Source: Flaviflagellibacter sp963786225
GTDB taxonomy: Bacteria > Pseudomonadota > Alphaproteobacteria > Rhizobiales > Methylopilaceae
Reading direction: 5' to 3'
Assembly (NCBI GenBank): GCA_963786225.1
Contig: CAWAYQ010000025.1
Location: 57,509-121,508, forward strand
Length of the DNA stretch: 64,000 nt
The translations under genes were made by a program, and so were the position numbers. The notes beneath the pieces are model-generated. The model had not been told where the DNA came from. It made no database searches and saw only the letters and a program-made list of their open reading frames with translations. Positions 34,616 to 44,070 of this stretch are shown here, piece after piece (position 1 is the stretch's first letter; every line of letters begins with the position of its first letter).

Positions 34616-36739
34616 GTGGCAAAATCTGTGCGCCGCAAGGCGACGCCTCAAACTAAGACCGAGTCCGCGCTGACCGAGGCGCGGCTTGAGGTTCAGGCTG
34701 CCATTTCGCAGGCCCGCCAGGCCGAAGAGCGGCTCAAGGCCGCGATCGACATTCTCCCTCAGGGCGTCGTCTTTCTCGATCCCGACGGCCGCTACATTAT
34801 GTGGAACAAGGTCTACGGCGAAATGTACGCCGGCTCGTCGGACCTGTTCGCGATCGGCGCGAAGCTCGAAGACACGCTGCGTGTCGGCGTTGAGCGCGGT
34901 CAGTATCCCGAGGCCATCGGCCGCGAGGACGAGTGGCTCGCCGAGCGCCTTGATCGTATGTACAATCCATCCGGCCGCCACGAGCAGCGCACCACGGACG
35001 GCCGCTGGATCATGATCGAAGAGCGGCGCACCTCGGACGGCGGTTTGATCGGCCTGCGCGTCGACATCACTGAAATGAAGCAGCGCGAGGAAAGCTTCCG
35101 TCTTCTGTTCGACAACAACCCAGTGCCGATGTATGTGCATGCGCGCGGAGACGGTCGCATCCTCGCCGTCAACGACGCCGCCATGCAGCATTACGGCTAT
35201 ACGCGCGCCCAGTTCCTCGCCATGCACCTCGGCGATCTGTTCGATCCGAACGACGCGGTAAACGCGCCGCCCGACAGCGACATCGACGGCGAGGCGGCCG
35301 TTACCTGGAAGCATCGCAAGGCCAACCGCGAGACGATCGATGTCGCGATCTATTCGAGCCTTTTGACCTATGAGAATGTGCCCGCCGTCCTGATCGGCGC
35401 GGTCGACATCACCGGGCGCCGCCGTGCCGAAGCGCGCATCGCCTATATGGCGCATCACGACGCCCTGACGGGGCTGCCGAACCGCGTCCTGTTCCGCGAC
35501 CGCATGGAGAAGGCGCTGCTGCGCATCCGGCGCGACGAGACAGCCGCTGTGCTGTGCCTCAACCTCGACGATTTCAAGACCGTCAACGACACGCTCGGCC
35601 ATCCGGTCGGCGATAAACTGCTTCAGCTCGTCGGCGAGCGGTTGACCAGTGAACTGCGCGAGGGCGACACCGTCGCGCGGCTCGGGGGCGACGAATTCGC
35701 GGTTCTTCAAACCGGCATCGACGATCCCGACCACGCCGGCACGCTTGCGGCCCGGCTGATCGAAGTCGTCAGCGCGCCATATGAGGTGGAAGGCCATCTC
35801 GTATCGATCGGTGTCTCGATCGGCATCGCCGTCGGTCCCGGCGACGGTGACGATTGCGACCGTCTGCTGAAGAGCGCCGATATGGCGCTCTACCGCGCGA
35901 AATCGGAGGGCCGCGGCGCCTATTGCTTCTTCGAGGCCGAGATGGACGCCCGTCTTCAGGCCCGCCGCCGCCTCGAAGTCGATCTCCGCGCGGCGCTCGC
36001 GACAAATGCGCTGACTGTGCACTACCAGCCGCTCGTCGATCTCGCGAAGGGGGAGGTCGTGGGCTTCGAGGCTCTGGTGCGCTGGGATCATCCGGACCGC
36101 GGTTGGGTCTCGCCGGTCGACTTCATCCCTGTTGCCGAGGAAACCGGCCTTGTCATTCCGCTCGGCGTGTTCGTGCTGAAACGGGCGTGCAAGGACGCGG
36201 CGTCCTGGCCCGGCGACGTCAAGATTGCGGTCAACCTCTCGCCGCTCCAGTTCCGTTCCGGCACGCTGCTCGCCGACGTAAAGACCGCATTGGAAGACGC
36301 GGGTCTTGCGCCCGAGCGGCTCGAACTGGAAATCACCGAAGCGCTGCTGCTGGAGAAAAGCGAGCAGGTTCTGACCACCCTGCATGCGCTGCGCGTGCTC
36401 GGCGTCCGGATCGCGATGGACGATTTCGGCACGGGTTATTCGTCGCTCAGCTATCTGCGCTCGTTCCCGTTCGACAAGATCAAGATCGACCGTTCCTTCG
36501 TGCAAAATCTCGGGCAAAGCACGGATAGCCAGGCCATCGTCCGCGCCATCGTCTCGCTGGGATCGAGCCTCGGCATCACGATCACCGCGGAAGGGGTCGA
36601 GAACGAAGCCGACCTCGCATGCCTGCGCGCCGAAGGGTGCGATCAGGGGCAGGGCTATCTGTTCGCCAAGGCGATGCCGTGCGAGGCGGCGGCCCGTCTT
36701 CTCGAAGCCGGCCTGCCGAAGACAAGGCGCGTCGCGTAA
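34616..36739 (+). CDS. PAS-PAS-GGDEF-EAL c-di-GMP enzyme
   Basis: 707 residues with no membrane helix. A short coiled stretch (~20-45) leads to two PAS domains (GVVFLDPDGRYIMWNKVYGE; NPVPMYVHARGDGRILAVND). A GGDEF domain follows with intact RLGGDEFAVL, then an EAL domain with FEALVRWDHP and DDFGTGYSSL. Both catalytic domains keep core motifs, so synthesis and hydrolysis of c-di-GMP are both possible; PAS sensing probably decides the balance. GTG 34616 has GGGAGCGGGAAC just upstream. It ends 6 bases from the converging L,D-transpeptidase. Confidence 0.93.
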   Translation: MAKSVRRKATPQTKTESALTEARLEVQAAISQARQAEERLKAAIDILPQGVVFLDPDGRYIMWNKVYGEMYAGSSDLFAIGAKLEDTLRVGVERGQYPEAIGREDEWLAERLDRMYNPSGRHEQRTTDGRWIMIEERRTSDGGLIGLRVDITEMKQREESFRLLFDNNPVPMYVHARGDGRILAVNDAAMQHYGYTRAQFLAMHLGDLFDPNDAVNAPPDSDIDGEAAVTWKHRKANRETIDVAIYSSLLTYENVPAVLIGAVDITGRRRAEARIAYMAHHDALTGLPNRVLFRDRMEKALLRIRRDETAAVLCLNLDDFKTVNDTLGHPVGDKLLQLVGERLTSELREGDTVARLGGDEFAVLQTGIDDPDHAGTLAARLIEVVSAPYEVEGHLVSIGVSIGIAVGPGDGDDCDRLLKSADMALYRAKSEGRGAYCFFEAEMDARLQARRRLEVDLRAALATNALTVHYQPLVDLAKGEVVGFEALVRWDHPDRGWVSPVDFIPVAEETGLVIPLGVFVLKRACKDAASWPGDVKIAVNLSPLQFRSGTLLADVKTALEDAGLAPERLELEITEALLLEKSEQVLTTLHALRVLGVRIAMDDFGTGYSSLSYLRSFPFDKIKIDRSFVQNLGQSTDSQAIVRAIVSLGSSLGITITAEGVENEADLACLRAEGCDQGQGYLFAKAMPCEAAARLLEAGLPKTRRVA

Positions 36740-36745
36740 CGCCGC

Positions 36746-37504
36746 TCAGCGGCTCGGCAGCGCCGCCGCGATAGTCGAGAAGCCCCGGCCGACCGAATCC
36801 GCAACACCCGCCATCGCATCCCCGAACTGGTCGAGCGGGTGCGAATTGTGCAGCACGACGACCCGCGTCCCCGCGGGCACGCGCTGATACAGATCGATCA
36901 CGTCCTGATTGAACATGCGGATGCAGCCGGACGAAACCGCTTTGCCGATCGTCTGCGGCTCCGTCGTTCCGTGGATGCGGAACATCGTGTCGCGGCCATT
37001 GTCGTAGAGATAGAGCGCGCGTGGGCCGAGCGGATTGCCAAGCCCGCCCGGCATGCCGTTCTTCCAGGGAAGGTTGCGTTCCGGCTCGCGCTGGATCATG
37101 TCCGATGTCGGGGTCCAGGTCGGCCATTCCGCCTTGCGGCCGACCACGGCCGAGCCGCTGAAGGCAAGGCCGGCTTTGCCGACACCGATGCCATAGCGCA
37201 GTGCCCTGCCGCCCGGCTGGACGAGATAGAGATAGCGGTTGTTGGTATCGACCACGATCGTGCCCGGGGCCTGCGGGCCATTGAAACTCACCTGCTGACG
37301 CAGATACTTCCTGTCGACGCCGCTGACATTTGTCGCCGGCATCGGGTGCGCTTCATTGGGGCGGGGACCGTAGATTGCGGTTCGCGACCCGAAATTGTCG
37401 ACGCTTCCGGTGATGAGATTGTCTCCGCCCGAGGCTATGCAGCCCGACAGAGTAAGCGACACAGCAAGCGCGCTCGATGCGCGAAGGACACGGCGGAACG
37501 GCAT
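36746..37504 (-). CDS. L,D-transpeptidase (YkuD), lipoprotein
   Basis: 252 residues. A lipobox (LTLSGC, Cys22) indicates an outer-membrane or periplasmic lipoprotein. The YkuD domain has HGT (His178) and the catalytic SSGCIRM (Cys194). It forms 3-3 cross-links or attaches proteins to peptidoglycan. Expanded L,D-transpeptidases are typical of Hyphomicrobiales, which grow at the pole. The start at 37504 is chosen from the signal peptide; the longer frame lacks one. Confidence 0.9.
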   Translation of the reverse strand: MPFRRVLRASSALAVSLTLSGCIASGGDNLITGSVDNFGSRTAIYGPRPNEAHPMPATNVSGVDRKYLRQQVSFNGPQAPGTIVVDTNNRYLYLVQPGGRALRYGIGVGKAGLAFSGSAVVGRKAEWPTWTPTSDMIQREPERNLPWKNGMPGGLGNPLGPRALYLYDNGRDTMFRIHGTTEPQTIGKAVSSGCIRMFNQDVIDLYQRVPAGTRVVVLHNSHPLDQFGDAMAGVADSVGRGFSTIAAALPSR

Positions 37505-37559
37505 CGGGCGACTCTCAGCTAGACCCCAGGGCGAGAACCTTAGCCGCACTTTGTTAACG

Positions 37560-38507
37560 TCAAATTTGTCCGTGGTGTGACCGAAACTTGGCGGCGTCGG
37601 CGACGATCTTCGGATCGGCCTGGCCGACCGCCTTCGCGTCCTTGCCGTCATACCCGATCCCCCCGAGCACGGCCCGGATCGTTTCGAGCCGCGCGCGCTT
37701 CTTGTCGTTGGCGCGGACGACGGTCCAGGGCGCGTCACTGGTGTGCGTCTCTTTCAGCATACGCTCGGTGGCCTTGGTGTAGGCGTCCCAGAGCGGCAGG
37801 CCCTTATAATCGATTGAGGACAGCTTCCACTGCTTCAGCGGATCGTGGCGGCGGTCGAACAGGCGCTTGATCTGCATTTCGCGGCCGATCGTCAGCCACA
37901 ATTTCACCAGATGAAGGCCATTGGCGACGAGCATCTTCTCGAACACCGGCACATCCTTCAGGAAACGATCGGTCTGTTCGGGTGTGCAGAAGCCCATCAC
38001 GGGCTCGACGACGGCGCGATTGTACCAGGAGCGGTCGAACAGGGCGATTTCGCCCGCCGTCGGAAGCTGGGCGATGTAACGCTGAAAATAGAACTGCCCG
38101 GCTTCGGCGTTGCTCGGCTTCGGCAGGGCGACGACACGCGCGGTCCGCGGATTGAGGTGCTGGGTGAATCGATGAATGGCGCCGCCCTTACCGGCGCTGT
38201 CGCGCCCCTCGAACACGACGACGATCCGTGCGCCCGTGGAGTTGGCCCAGCTCTGCAGCTTCAGAAGCTCGATCTGCAGCCCGAGCAGCTCGGCGTCGTA
38301 GATCTCCGCTTTCAGCTTCTTGTCATAGGGAAAGCCGCCGCTCGTGAATGCCTTGTCCGCGATCTCCTTGGGGAGTTCGGGCGCATCGAGATCGACCTTC
38401 ACGCCGTCGACCACGACGTCCTCGCCGGGATAGAGATCGGGCACCACCAGGGCCGCGGGGTTCGGCTTTTCGTCGTCGGATTTCTTCTGATTTTTCTTAT
38501 CGGACAT
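37560..38507 (-). CDS. ppk2: Polyphosphate kinase 2
   Basis: 315 residues. Walker A FEGRDSAGKGGAI, Walker B LFDRSWYNR and the lid segment (KLWLTIGREMQIKRLFDRRH) define PPK2, which phosphorylates nucleotides using polyphosphate. The N-terminal ~50 residues are charged and acidic. GGAGGTGCCTC precedes the ATG. It lies 19 bases after lepA on the same strand. Class assignment (I, II or III) is not attempted. Confidence 0.93.
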   Translation of the reverse strand: MSDKKNQKKSDDEKPNPAALVVPDLYPGEDVVVDGVKVDLDAPELPKEIADKAFTSGGFPYDKKLKAEIYDAELLGLQIELLKLQSWANSTGARIVVVFEGRDSAGKGGAIHRFTQHLNPRTARVVALPKPSNAEAGQFYFQRYIAQLPTAGEIALFDRSWYNRAVVEPVMGFCTPEQTDRFLKDVPVFEKMLVANGLHLVKLWLTIGREMQIKRLFDRRHDPLKQWKLSSIDYKGLPLWDAYTKATERMLKETHTSDAPWTVVRANDKKRARLETIRAVLGGIGYDGKDAKAVGQADPKIVADAAKFRSHHGQI

Positions 38508-38526
38508 GAGGCACCTCCGGTGCGGC

Positions 38527-40333
38527 TCAATCTTCCATCTTCAGCGCGGCGATGAAAGCCTCCTGCGGAATCTCCACCTTGCCGAACTGGCGCATACGCT
38601 TCTTGCCCTCTTTCTGCTTGTCGAGGAGCTTGCGTTTGCGGGAGACGTCGCCGCCATAGCACTTCGCCGTCACGTCCTTACGCATCGCCGAGATTGTCTC
38701 GCGAGCGATCACCTTTCCGCCGATCGCAGCCTGGATCGGGATCTTGAACAAATGGTGCGGGATCAGTTCCTTCAGCTTTTCGCACATGGCTCGCCCGCGG
38801 CCTTCGGCGCGCGTGCGGTGAACCAGCATGGACAAAGCGTCGACCGGCTCCTCGTTGACGAGGATCTGCATCTTCACGAGGTCGCCCTCACGCATGTCCG
38901 TGATCGCGTAGTCGAAGCTCGCATAGCCTTTCGAGATCGATTTCAGGCGGTCGTAGAAATCGAAGACGACTTCGTTGAGCGGCAGGTCGTAGACGACCAT
39001 TGCGCGCTTGCCGACATAATTGAGGTCGATCTGCGTGCCGCGGCGGTCCTGGCAGAGTTTAAGAATGCCGCCGAGATATTCGTCGGGCGTCAGGATCGTG
39101 GCGCGGATCCAAGGCTCCTCAATTGTGAGGATCTGCATCACGTCCGGCAGATCGGCCGGATTGTGCAGGTCGATCTTGGTGCCATCGCGCATCGTGATCG
39201 TGTAGACGACCGAGGGCGCGGTCGCGATCAGGTCGAGATTGAACTCGCGCTCCAGCCGCTCCTGGATGATTTCGAGATGGAGCAGGCCGAGAAAGCCGCA
39301 GCGGAAACCGAAGCCGAGCGCGGCGGACGATTCCATTTCGTAGGAGAAGCTCGCATCGTTGAGCCGGAGCCGGCCCATCGCCGCGCGCAGATCCTCGAAC
39401 TGCGCGGCGTCGACCGGGAACAGGCCGCAGAACACGACGGGCTGCGCCGGCTTGAAGCCCGGCAGAATATCGGTGGTCGGCTTTTTCTCGTCGGTGATCG
39501 TGTCGCCGACGCGCGTATCCGCGACTTCCTTGATCGAGGCGGTCAGGAAGCCGACCTCGCCCGGTCCAAGCACGGCCGCATTCACCATTTTCGGCGTGAA
39601 CGTTCCGATGCGATCCACTTCATAGGTCGCATTGGTGCCGACCATCTTGACGCGCTGGCCCTTTTTCAGCGTGCCGTCGAAGATACGTACAAGAACGACG
39701 ACGCCGAGATAGGCGTCGTACCAGCTGTCGACGAGGAGCGCTTTCAGCGGCGCGTTGATATCGCCCTTCGGCGGCGGCAGGCGCGTGACGATGGCTTCGA
39801 GAACATCGGGAATGCCGAGGCCGGTTTTCGCCGAGATCTCGACGGCATTGGAGGCGTCGAGGCCGATCACCTCTTCGATCTGTTCCTTCACGCGCTCGGG
39901 TTCGGCGGCGGGAAGGTCGATCTTGTTCAGGACCGGCACGATCTCGTGGTTTGCGTCGAGCGCGTGGTAGACGTTCGCAAGCGTCTGCGCCTCGACGCCC
40001 TGCGAGGCGTCCACGACCAGAAGCGAGCCTTCGCAGGCCGCGAGCGAGCGCGAGACCTCATAGGCGAAGTCGACATGCCCGGGCGTGTCCATCAGATTGA
40101 GGATGTAGGTCTGTCCGTCCTTGGCCGGATAGGTCAGGCGCACGGTCTGCGCCTTGATGGTGATGCCGCGCTCTTTCTCGATATCCATCGAGTTCGAGCA
40201 CCTGCTCCGTCATCTCACGGTCGGTCAGCCCGCCGGTGATCTGGATCAGCCGGTCGGCGAGGGTGGATTTCCCGTGGTCGATATGGGCGACGATGGAAAA
40301 ATTACGGATATTGGAAATCGGGGCTTCGGACAT
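38527..40333 (-). CDS. lepA: Elongation factor 4 (LepA), one frameshift
   Basis: Repaired length is 601 residues, as usual. G1 AHIDHGKSTLADRL, G3 DTPGHVDF and G4 NKID are present, with LepA-specific C-terminal KGYASFDY. The frame breaks between TEQVLEL and MDIEKERGITI. Expected TEQVLDSMDIE needs GAGTCGAG where the sequence has GAGTTCGAG (40191-40197), one extra T. Because LepA is nearly universal and all other residues are conserved, a sequencing error is the simpler explanation. Confidence 0.88.
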
Positions 40334-40388
40334 GGGGGCGGGATAGCACCCGCCCCGGAGGGCGGCAAGCGGGCGAACTGGAGGGCCG

Positions 40389-40910
40389 ATGACGGGACAG
40401 ACCATTCGTGCACTTCCCGCTGCCGAAATGGCATCGCGGATCGGCGAACTTGCCGCCGTGCTCACTGACGCGGTCGCGCATGGCGCCTCGGTCAACTTCA
40501 TGGCCGGCGTCACGGAGGAGGCGACCCGGGCCTTCTGGCTGGGTCAGCTGCCGGGGGTCGAAAAGGACGAGCGCATACTTCTTGTCGCCGAACAGGACGG
40601 CCGGCTCATCGGCACGGCGGTGGTCAGCTTCGCGCCGCAGCCCAACGCGCCCCATCGCGCCGAGATCGGCAAAATGCTGGTGCATTCCAGCGTCAGACGG
40701 CAGGGCCTCGGCAGACGCCTCCTGACGGCAGCCGAGACCGCCGCGCGCAGTGCCGGACGAACTCTGCTTGTCCTCGATACCGAGGCCGGCAGCTCCGGCG
40801 ATCATCTGTACCGCAGCAGCGGCTGGACCGAACTCGGGACGATCCCGGGCCATTCGTTCACGCCGGACGGGCGGCTCGCCTCAGCCACATACTTCTACAA
40901 GGTCCTGTAA
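40389..40910 (+). CDS. GNAT-family N-acetyltransferase
   Basis: 173 residues. Motif A of GNAT enzymes is visible: IGKMLVHSSVRRQGLGRRLL binds acetyl-CoA pyrophosphate, then LLVLDTEAGSSGDHLYRSSG. GGAGGGCCG precedes the ATG. It is transcribed away from lepA with a 55-base gap. The substrate is unknown; the family includes tabtoxin- and antibiotic-modifying enzymes. Confidence 0.88.
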   Translation: MTGQTIRALPAAEMASRIGELAAVLTDAVAHGASVNFMAGVTEEATRAFWLGQLPGVEKDERILLVAEQDGRLIGTAVVSFAPQPNAPHRAEIGKMLVHSSVRRQGLGRRLLTAAETAARSAGRTLLVLDTEAGSSGDHLYRSSGWTELGTIPGHSFTPDGRLASATYFYKVL

Positions 40911-40936
40911 CCGCGGGTCTCCGGCAGGCGGCGGCT

Positions 40937-41347
40937 CTAGCGTTTGACGAGGGCCAGGACCTCATTGCCATTGGCATCGCGCAGGATGATCCGGCGCCTC
41001 GGATCCTCATAAACCCGGGCGAGCGTCAGGGCTTCCACGAGCCCAGCTTCGATCGCACGTGCTTCGCCCTCGCACGCCTTCTTGGTGGTCCAGGGCTGGC
41101 CGAACTTGATCTTTTTGCCTGTGACCCAGCCCCGGGCATAGACCGTGTTGCAGCCGGTCTCGACGGTCAGTTTGCCGAAGACACTGATCCCGCCCGAAGT
41201 TTGCTCGGCGGCTTCGGGGCTGATCGCCCGGGTTGCGCTTTGCGCGGGATCCCAGACGCGCTCGATGCGCCATTTCAGGGTCTCGGCGGCCGAGGCGGAC
41301 AGGACGGTAAAAGTGGAGAGAGCGGCGGCGAGCAGGATCAGGCGCAT
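40937..41347 (-). CDS. Exported META/HslJ-domain protein
   Basis: 136 residues. The signal peptide MRLILLAAALSTFTVLSASA is followed by a META-type domain with the conserved ETGCNTVYARGWVTG and KFGQPWTTKKAC blocks (two Cys that can pair). HslJ-type META proteins sit in the outer membrane or periplasm and have been linked to heat shock and novobiocin resistance in enterobacteria. It is divergent from the ECF sigma gene by 130 bases. Confidence 0.82.
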   Translation of the reverse strand: MRLILLAAALSTFTVLSASAAETLKWRIERVWDPAQSATRAISPEAAEQTSGGISVFGKLTVETGCNTVYARGWVTGKKIKFGQPWTTKKACEGEARAIEAGLVEALTLARVYEDPRRRIILRDANGNEVLALVKR

Positions 41348-41419
41348 TCAAAACTCCGGGATGGCGCGAATTGCCCGGTTTCTGTGCCGAAACCGCGATG
41401 AACGGAGCTTGAACGCGCC

Positions 41420-41448
41420 TGCATCCAAAGCCGCTTCCGGCTCGTATT
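41420..41448 (+). promoter_or_regulatory. Candidate ECF promoter of the SigK-like sigma gene
   Basis: TGCATCC, 16 bases, then CGTATT, 30 bases before the sigma start codon. The same TGCATCC-N16-CGTA pattern stands before the fasciclin gene at 42779. The -35 half resembles the CCATCC box of mycobacterial SigK promoters. Confidence 0.6.
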
Positions 41449-41477
41449 AGTCTGATTGGCGCTATATTCTTGCATGC

Positions 41478-42044
41478 ATGTCCACCACAGACACCGAGAC
41501 CCCCGCCAAAGACCTTGCTGCCCGGCTTCAGGACGTGGGCCGGGGCGACCGCGCCGCTCTCGCCGATGTCTATGCCGCTACCTCCGCGAAGCTAATGGGC
41601 GTGTGCCTGCGTATTTTGGGAGAACGGAGCGAGGCCGAGGACGTGCTGCAGGAAACCTATATCGCCGTGTGGCGCCGGGCCGGGACCTACGACCCGGCCA
41701 AGGCCGGCGCCATATCCTGGCTTGTGGCGGTCGCGCGGAACAAGGCGCTGGACCGCATCCGGGCCGGCAAGGTGCGCAGCATGAGCGCGCCTCTCGATGC
41801 GGCGGGCGAAATACCCGATCCCGCCCGCTCGGCTCTCGCCGACGTCGAGAGCGCGGACGAGCGCAAGGCTTTGATGAACTGTCTGGAAGAACTTGAGGGC
41901 GACCAGAAAAATGCGATCCGCGCGGCCTTCCTCGACGGACTGACTTACGAGGAACTGGCGCAGCGTCAGAACGTGCCGCTCGGCACGATGAAAAGCTGGA
42001 TCCGGCGCGGCCTGATGAAGTTGAGAGGATGTCTGGAGCGATGA
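41478..42044 (+). CDS. ECF sigma factor, SigK/ECF19-like
   Basis: 188 residues, the normal ECF length. Region 2: RILGERSEAEDVLQETYIAV; region 4: GLTYEELAQRQNVPLGTMKS, then WIRRGLMKLRGCL. It is followed by an RskA-type anti-sigma gene with a 4-base (ATGA) overlap and then a fasciclin gene. The repeated -35/-10 pattern upstream of itself and of the fasciclin gene implies autoregulation. Mycobacterial SigK has the same partners. Confidence 0.9.
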   Translation: MSTTDTETPAKDLAARLQDVGRGDRAALADVYAATSAKLMGVCLRILGERSEAEDVLQETYIAVWRRAGTYDPAKAGAISWLVAVARNKALDRIRAGKVRSMSAPLDAAGEIPDPARSALADVESADERKALMNCLEELEGDQKNAIRAAFLDGLTYEELAQRQNVPLGTMKSWIRRGLMKLRGCLER

Positions 42045-42772
42045 GCCCGCGCGACACCGAGACACCGGAGACCGGAGACGAGCGTCCGCTCGCGGCCGAG
42101 TTCGTGCTCGGCCTGGTGCAGGGCGCGGAGCGCGACGAACTCGAACTCCGCCGCCGCGACGACTACGTATTCGCGCACGAGGTCGAGTTCTGGGAGGCGC
42201 GGCTTGGGCCTATCGCCGGCGAGATCGCGCCGGTCGAGGCGCCGCCGCATATCTGGGACAACATCGCGCGAGAGGTGGGGCACAAGCCGGTACCGCTCGC
42301 GGCCAGCTCCGCCGCGCCGGAAAAACCCGGCCTCTGGGAATCGCTTGCCTTCTGGCGGAGTCTCGGCATCGCGACGTCGGCGATCGCCGCCGCCTGTCTC
42401 GTCTTCCTGTTCACCGCGCCGGCCTCTCCGCCGCCGAGTCTCGTCGCAACCCTGACGCTTACCGACGGCACGTCCGCCTTCATGGCGTCGGTCGACCGCA
42501 TGACCGGACGTGTCATGCTGATGCCCGCCGGCGATACGGCCGCGCCGCCCGACCACACGCATGAGCTCTGGCTCGTCCCGGTGAACGGCGCGCCGCAATC
42601 GCTCGGAACCTTCGTCGCGAAGGGGCCCGTAATGATGAAGATGCCGCACGACATGCTGCCCAGCTTCGGAAACAATGCGACGCTTGCGATTTCCGTCGAG
42701 CCGATGGGCGGCTCCAAGACCGGCCAGCCGACCGGCCCCGTCGTTGCGCACGGTAAAATGCAGGAACTTTAA
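42041..42772 (+). CDS. RskA-type membrane anti-sigma factor
   Basis: 243 residues. A cytosolic N-terminus (LAAEFVLGLVQGAERDELEL, then EFWEARLGPI) has the helical anti-sigma fold without zinc cysteines. One membrane helix (SLGIATSAIAAACLVFLF) precedes a periplasmic RskA C-terminal domain (HTHELWLVPVNGAPQSLG, PTGPVVAHGKMQEL). Regulated proteolysis of such proteins releases the sigma factor. The start ATG overlaps the sigma stop. Confidence 0.9.
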   Translation: MSPRDTETPETGDERPLAAEFVLGLVQGAERDELELRRRDDYVFAHEVEFWEARLGPIAGEIAPVEAPPHIWDNIAREVGHKPVPLAASSAAPEKPGLWESLAFWRSLGIATSAIAAACLVFLFTAPASPPPSLVATLTLTDGTSAFMASVDRMTGRVMLMPAGDTAAPPDHTHELWLVPVNGAPQSLGTFVAKGPVMMKMPHDMLPSFGNNATLAISVEPMGGSKTGQPTGPVVAHGKMQEL

Positions 42773-42778
42773 TTTTTC

Positions 42779-42807
42779 TGCATCCGCGCGTCGCGGGCCT
42801 CCGTAGC
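42779..42807 (+). promoter_or_regulatory. Candidate ECF promoter of the fasciclin gene
   Basis: TGCATCC, exactly 16 bases, then CGTAGC, 45 bases before the ATG. Same spacing and core as the element at 41420-41448. It begins 7 bases after the anti-sigma stop, so fasciclin has its own promoter as well as possible read-through. Confidence 0.6.
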
Positions 42808-42852
42808 TCCAATGCCCCTGACAGGGGGCGGACAGACGGAGGAGTTCCCAAC

Positions 42853-43485
42853 ATGACACGCACCCGCTTTCTCGCGGCGACCGCTGTATTGACTTTGATC
42901 GCCGCGCCCGCATTCGCACAGGGTATGATGAAGAACGATACGGCTTCGCCCGGCATGGCGAAGCAAGACGGCATGTCGAAGGACGCGATGTCCTCCGGCC
43001 GCTCGGTGACCGTCGGCGGCGCGCCGATGTATCCGACCAAGAACATCATCCAGAACGCCGTAAACTCGAAGGACCACACGACGCTCGTTGCTGCCGTCAA
43101 GGCCGCCGGCCTCGTCAAGACACTGGAAGGCAAGGGCCCGTTCACCGTGTTCGCCCCGACCAATGAGGCCTTCAAAAAGCTCCCCGCCGGCACGGTGGAC
43201 ACTTTGGTGAAGCCCGAGAACAAGAAAACCCTCACCGGCATTCTGACCTACCACGTTGTCGCCGGTGCCCACTCCGCCGCCGACATCAAGGCCGACATCA
43301 AAAAGGGCGGCGGCAAGGCGGAATGGAAGACGGTCAACGGCGAGACGCTGACGGGTTCGATGATGGAGAACGGCACCCTCGTTCTCACCGATGAGAAGGG
43401 CGGCAAGGCCCACGTCACGATCGGCGACGTCAACCAGTCGAACGGCGTCATCCACGTCATCGACACTGTGCTTTTGCCGGGCTGA
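42853..43485 (+). CDS. Exported fasciclin-domain protein
   Basis: 210 residues. A signal peptide (FLAATAVLTLIAAPAFAQ) is followed by a Met-rich linker (MMKNDTASPGMAKQDGMSKD) and one fasciclin domain with H1 (DHTTLVAAVKAAGLVKTLEG, GPFTVFAPTNEAF) and H2 (NGVIHVIDTVLLPG) boxes. Fasciclin domains mediate adhesion or stress-related surface contacts. It is the apparent target of the upstream SigK/RskA pair, as the fasciclin proteins MPT70 and MPT83 are in mycobacteria. The Met-rich linker could bind copper(I); that is a guess. AGGAG precedes the ATG. Confidence 0.92.
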   Translation: MTRTRFLAATAVLTLIAAPAFAQGMMKNDTASPGMAKQDGMSKDAMSSGRSVTVGGAPMYPTKNIIQNAVNSKDHTTLVAAVKAAGLVKTLEGKGPFTVFAPTNEAFKKLPAGTVDTLVKPENKKTLTGILTYHVVAGAHSAADIKADIKKGGGKAEWKTVNGETLTGSMMENGTLVLTDEKGGKAHVTIGDVNQSNGVIHVIDTVLLPG

Positions 43486-43511
43486 TTCCCCTCCTCATAC
43501 TGCGCACAGGA

Positions 43512-43536
43512 AGAGGGCCGCCTTTTGCGGCCCTCT
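43512..43536 (+). terminator. Rho-independent terminator after the fasciclin gene
   Basis: AGAGGGCCGC-CTTTT-GCGGCCCTCT, a perfect 10-bp stem with a 5-base loop, then TTGCGTTTC. It lies 26 bases past the stop. Confidence 0.75.
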
Positions 43537-43577
43537 TTGCGTTTCATATCCGGCCGGGCCGCGCTAGATTGCGGGGC

Positions 43578-44070
43578 ATGTTCGATATCCGCGCCGCGAC
43601 CGACGGTGATCTTCCGGGCATCTTCGCGATCTTCGAGGACGCCGTGCGCACCTCGACCGCGATCTGGATCGACGACCCGGGAACGATCGAAGATCGCCGC
43701 GCCTGGCTCCTTCTGCGCCGCAGCCAGAATTATCCGGTGCTCGTCGCCGCTGAGGACGAACGCATTCTCGGCTATGGAAGCCTCGGCGATTTTCGTCCGT
43801 ACGATGGTTTCCGCGGGTCGGTCGAGCACTCGATCTATGTTGCGCGCGACGCGCAACGGCGCGGTGTCGGTAGGGCGCTGCTCACGGCGCTCGTCGCGTC
43901 GGCTCGCAAGCTCGGAAAGCGCGTTCTCGTCGCCGCCATCGAGTTCGAACAACACGGCCTCTCTGGGCCTTCACCTTTCGTTCGGCTTCCGCGAGACCGG
44001 CCGGCTACCGGGCGTCGGCGAGAAATTCGGCCGCACGCTCGACATGGTTCTTCTGCAGCGCGAGCTTTAG
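43578..44070 (+). CDS. GNAT acetyltransferase (phosphinothricin-type), one frameshift
   Basis: 163 residues if repaired. The first frame carries the GNAT A motif (HSIYVARDAQRRGVGRALL) and runs to VAAIEFEQHG. The expected end NNTASLGLHLSFGFRETGR then VGEKFGRTLDMVLLQREL is in the next frame. Reading GAGTCGAAC instead of GAGTTCGAAC at 43941-43949 restores AAIESNNTASLGL exactly. The same GAGTC to GAGTTC change breaks lepA and the DUF4239 gene. It converges on glnD with a 4-base overlap. Confidence 0.82.

Noticed and set aside
34565..36517. 650-codon minus-strand frame
   Set aside because: Full shadow of the GGDEF-EAL gene, which has intact catalytic motifs.
38506..40239. 577-codon plus-strand frame over lepA
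   Set aside because: Antisense of LepA; no independent evidence.
42763..42791. GGAAC-based ECF/EcfG promoter before the fasciclin gene
   Set aside because: GGAAC is present but no CGTT-like -10 lies at 16-17 bases; the TGCATCC-N16-CGTA pair shared with the sigma gene is a better fit.
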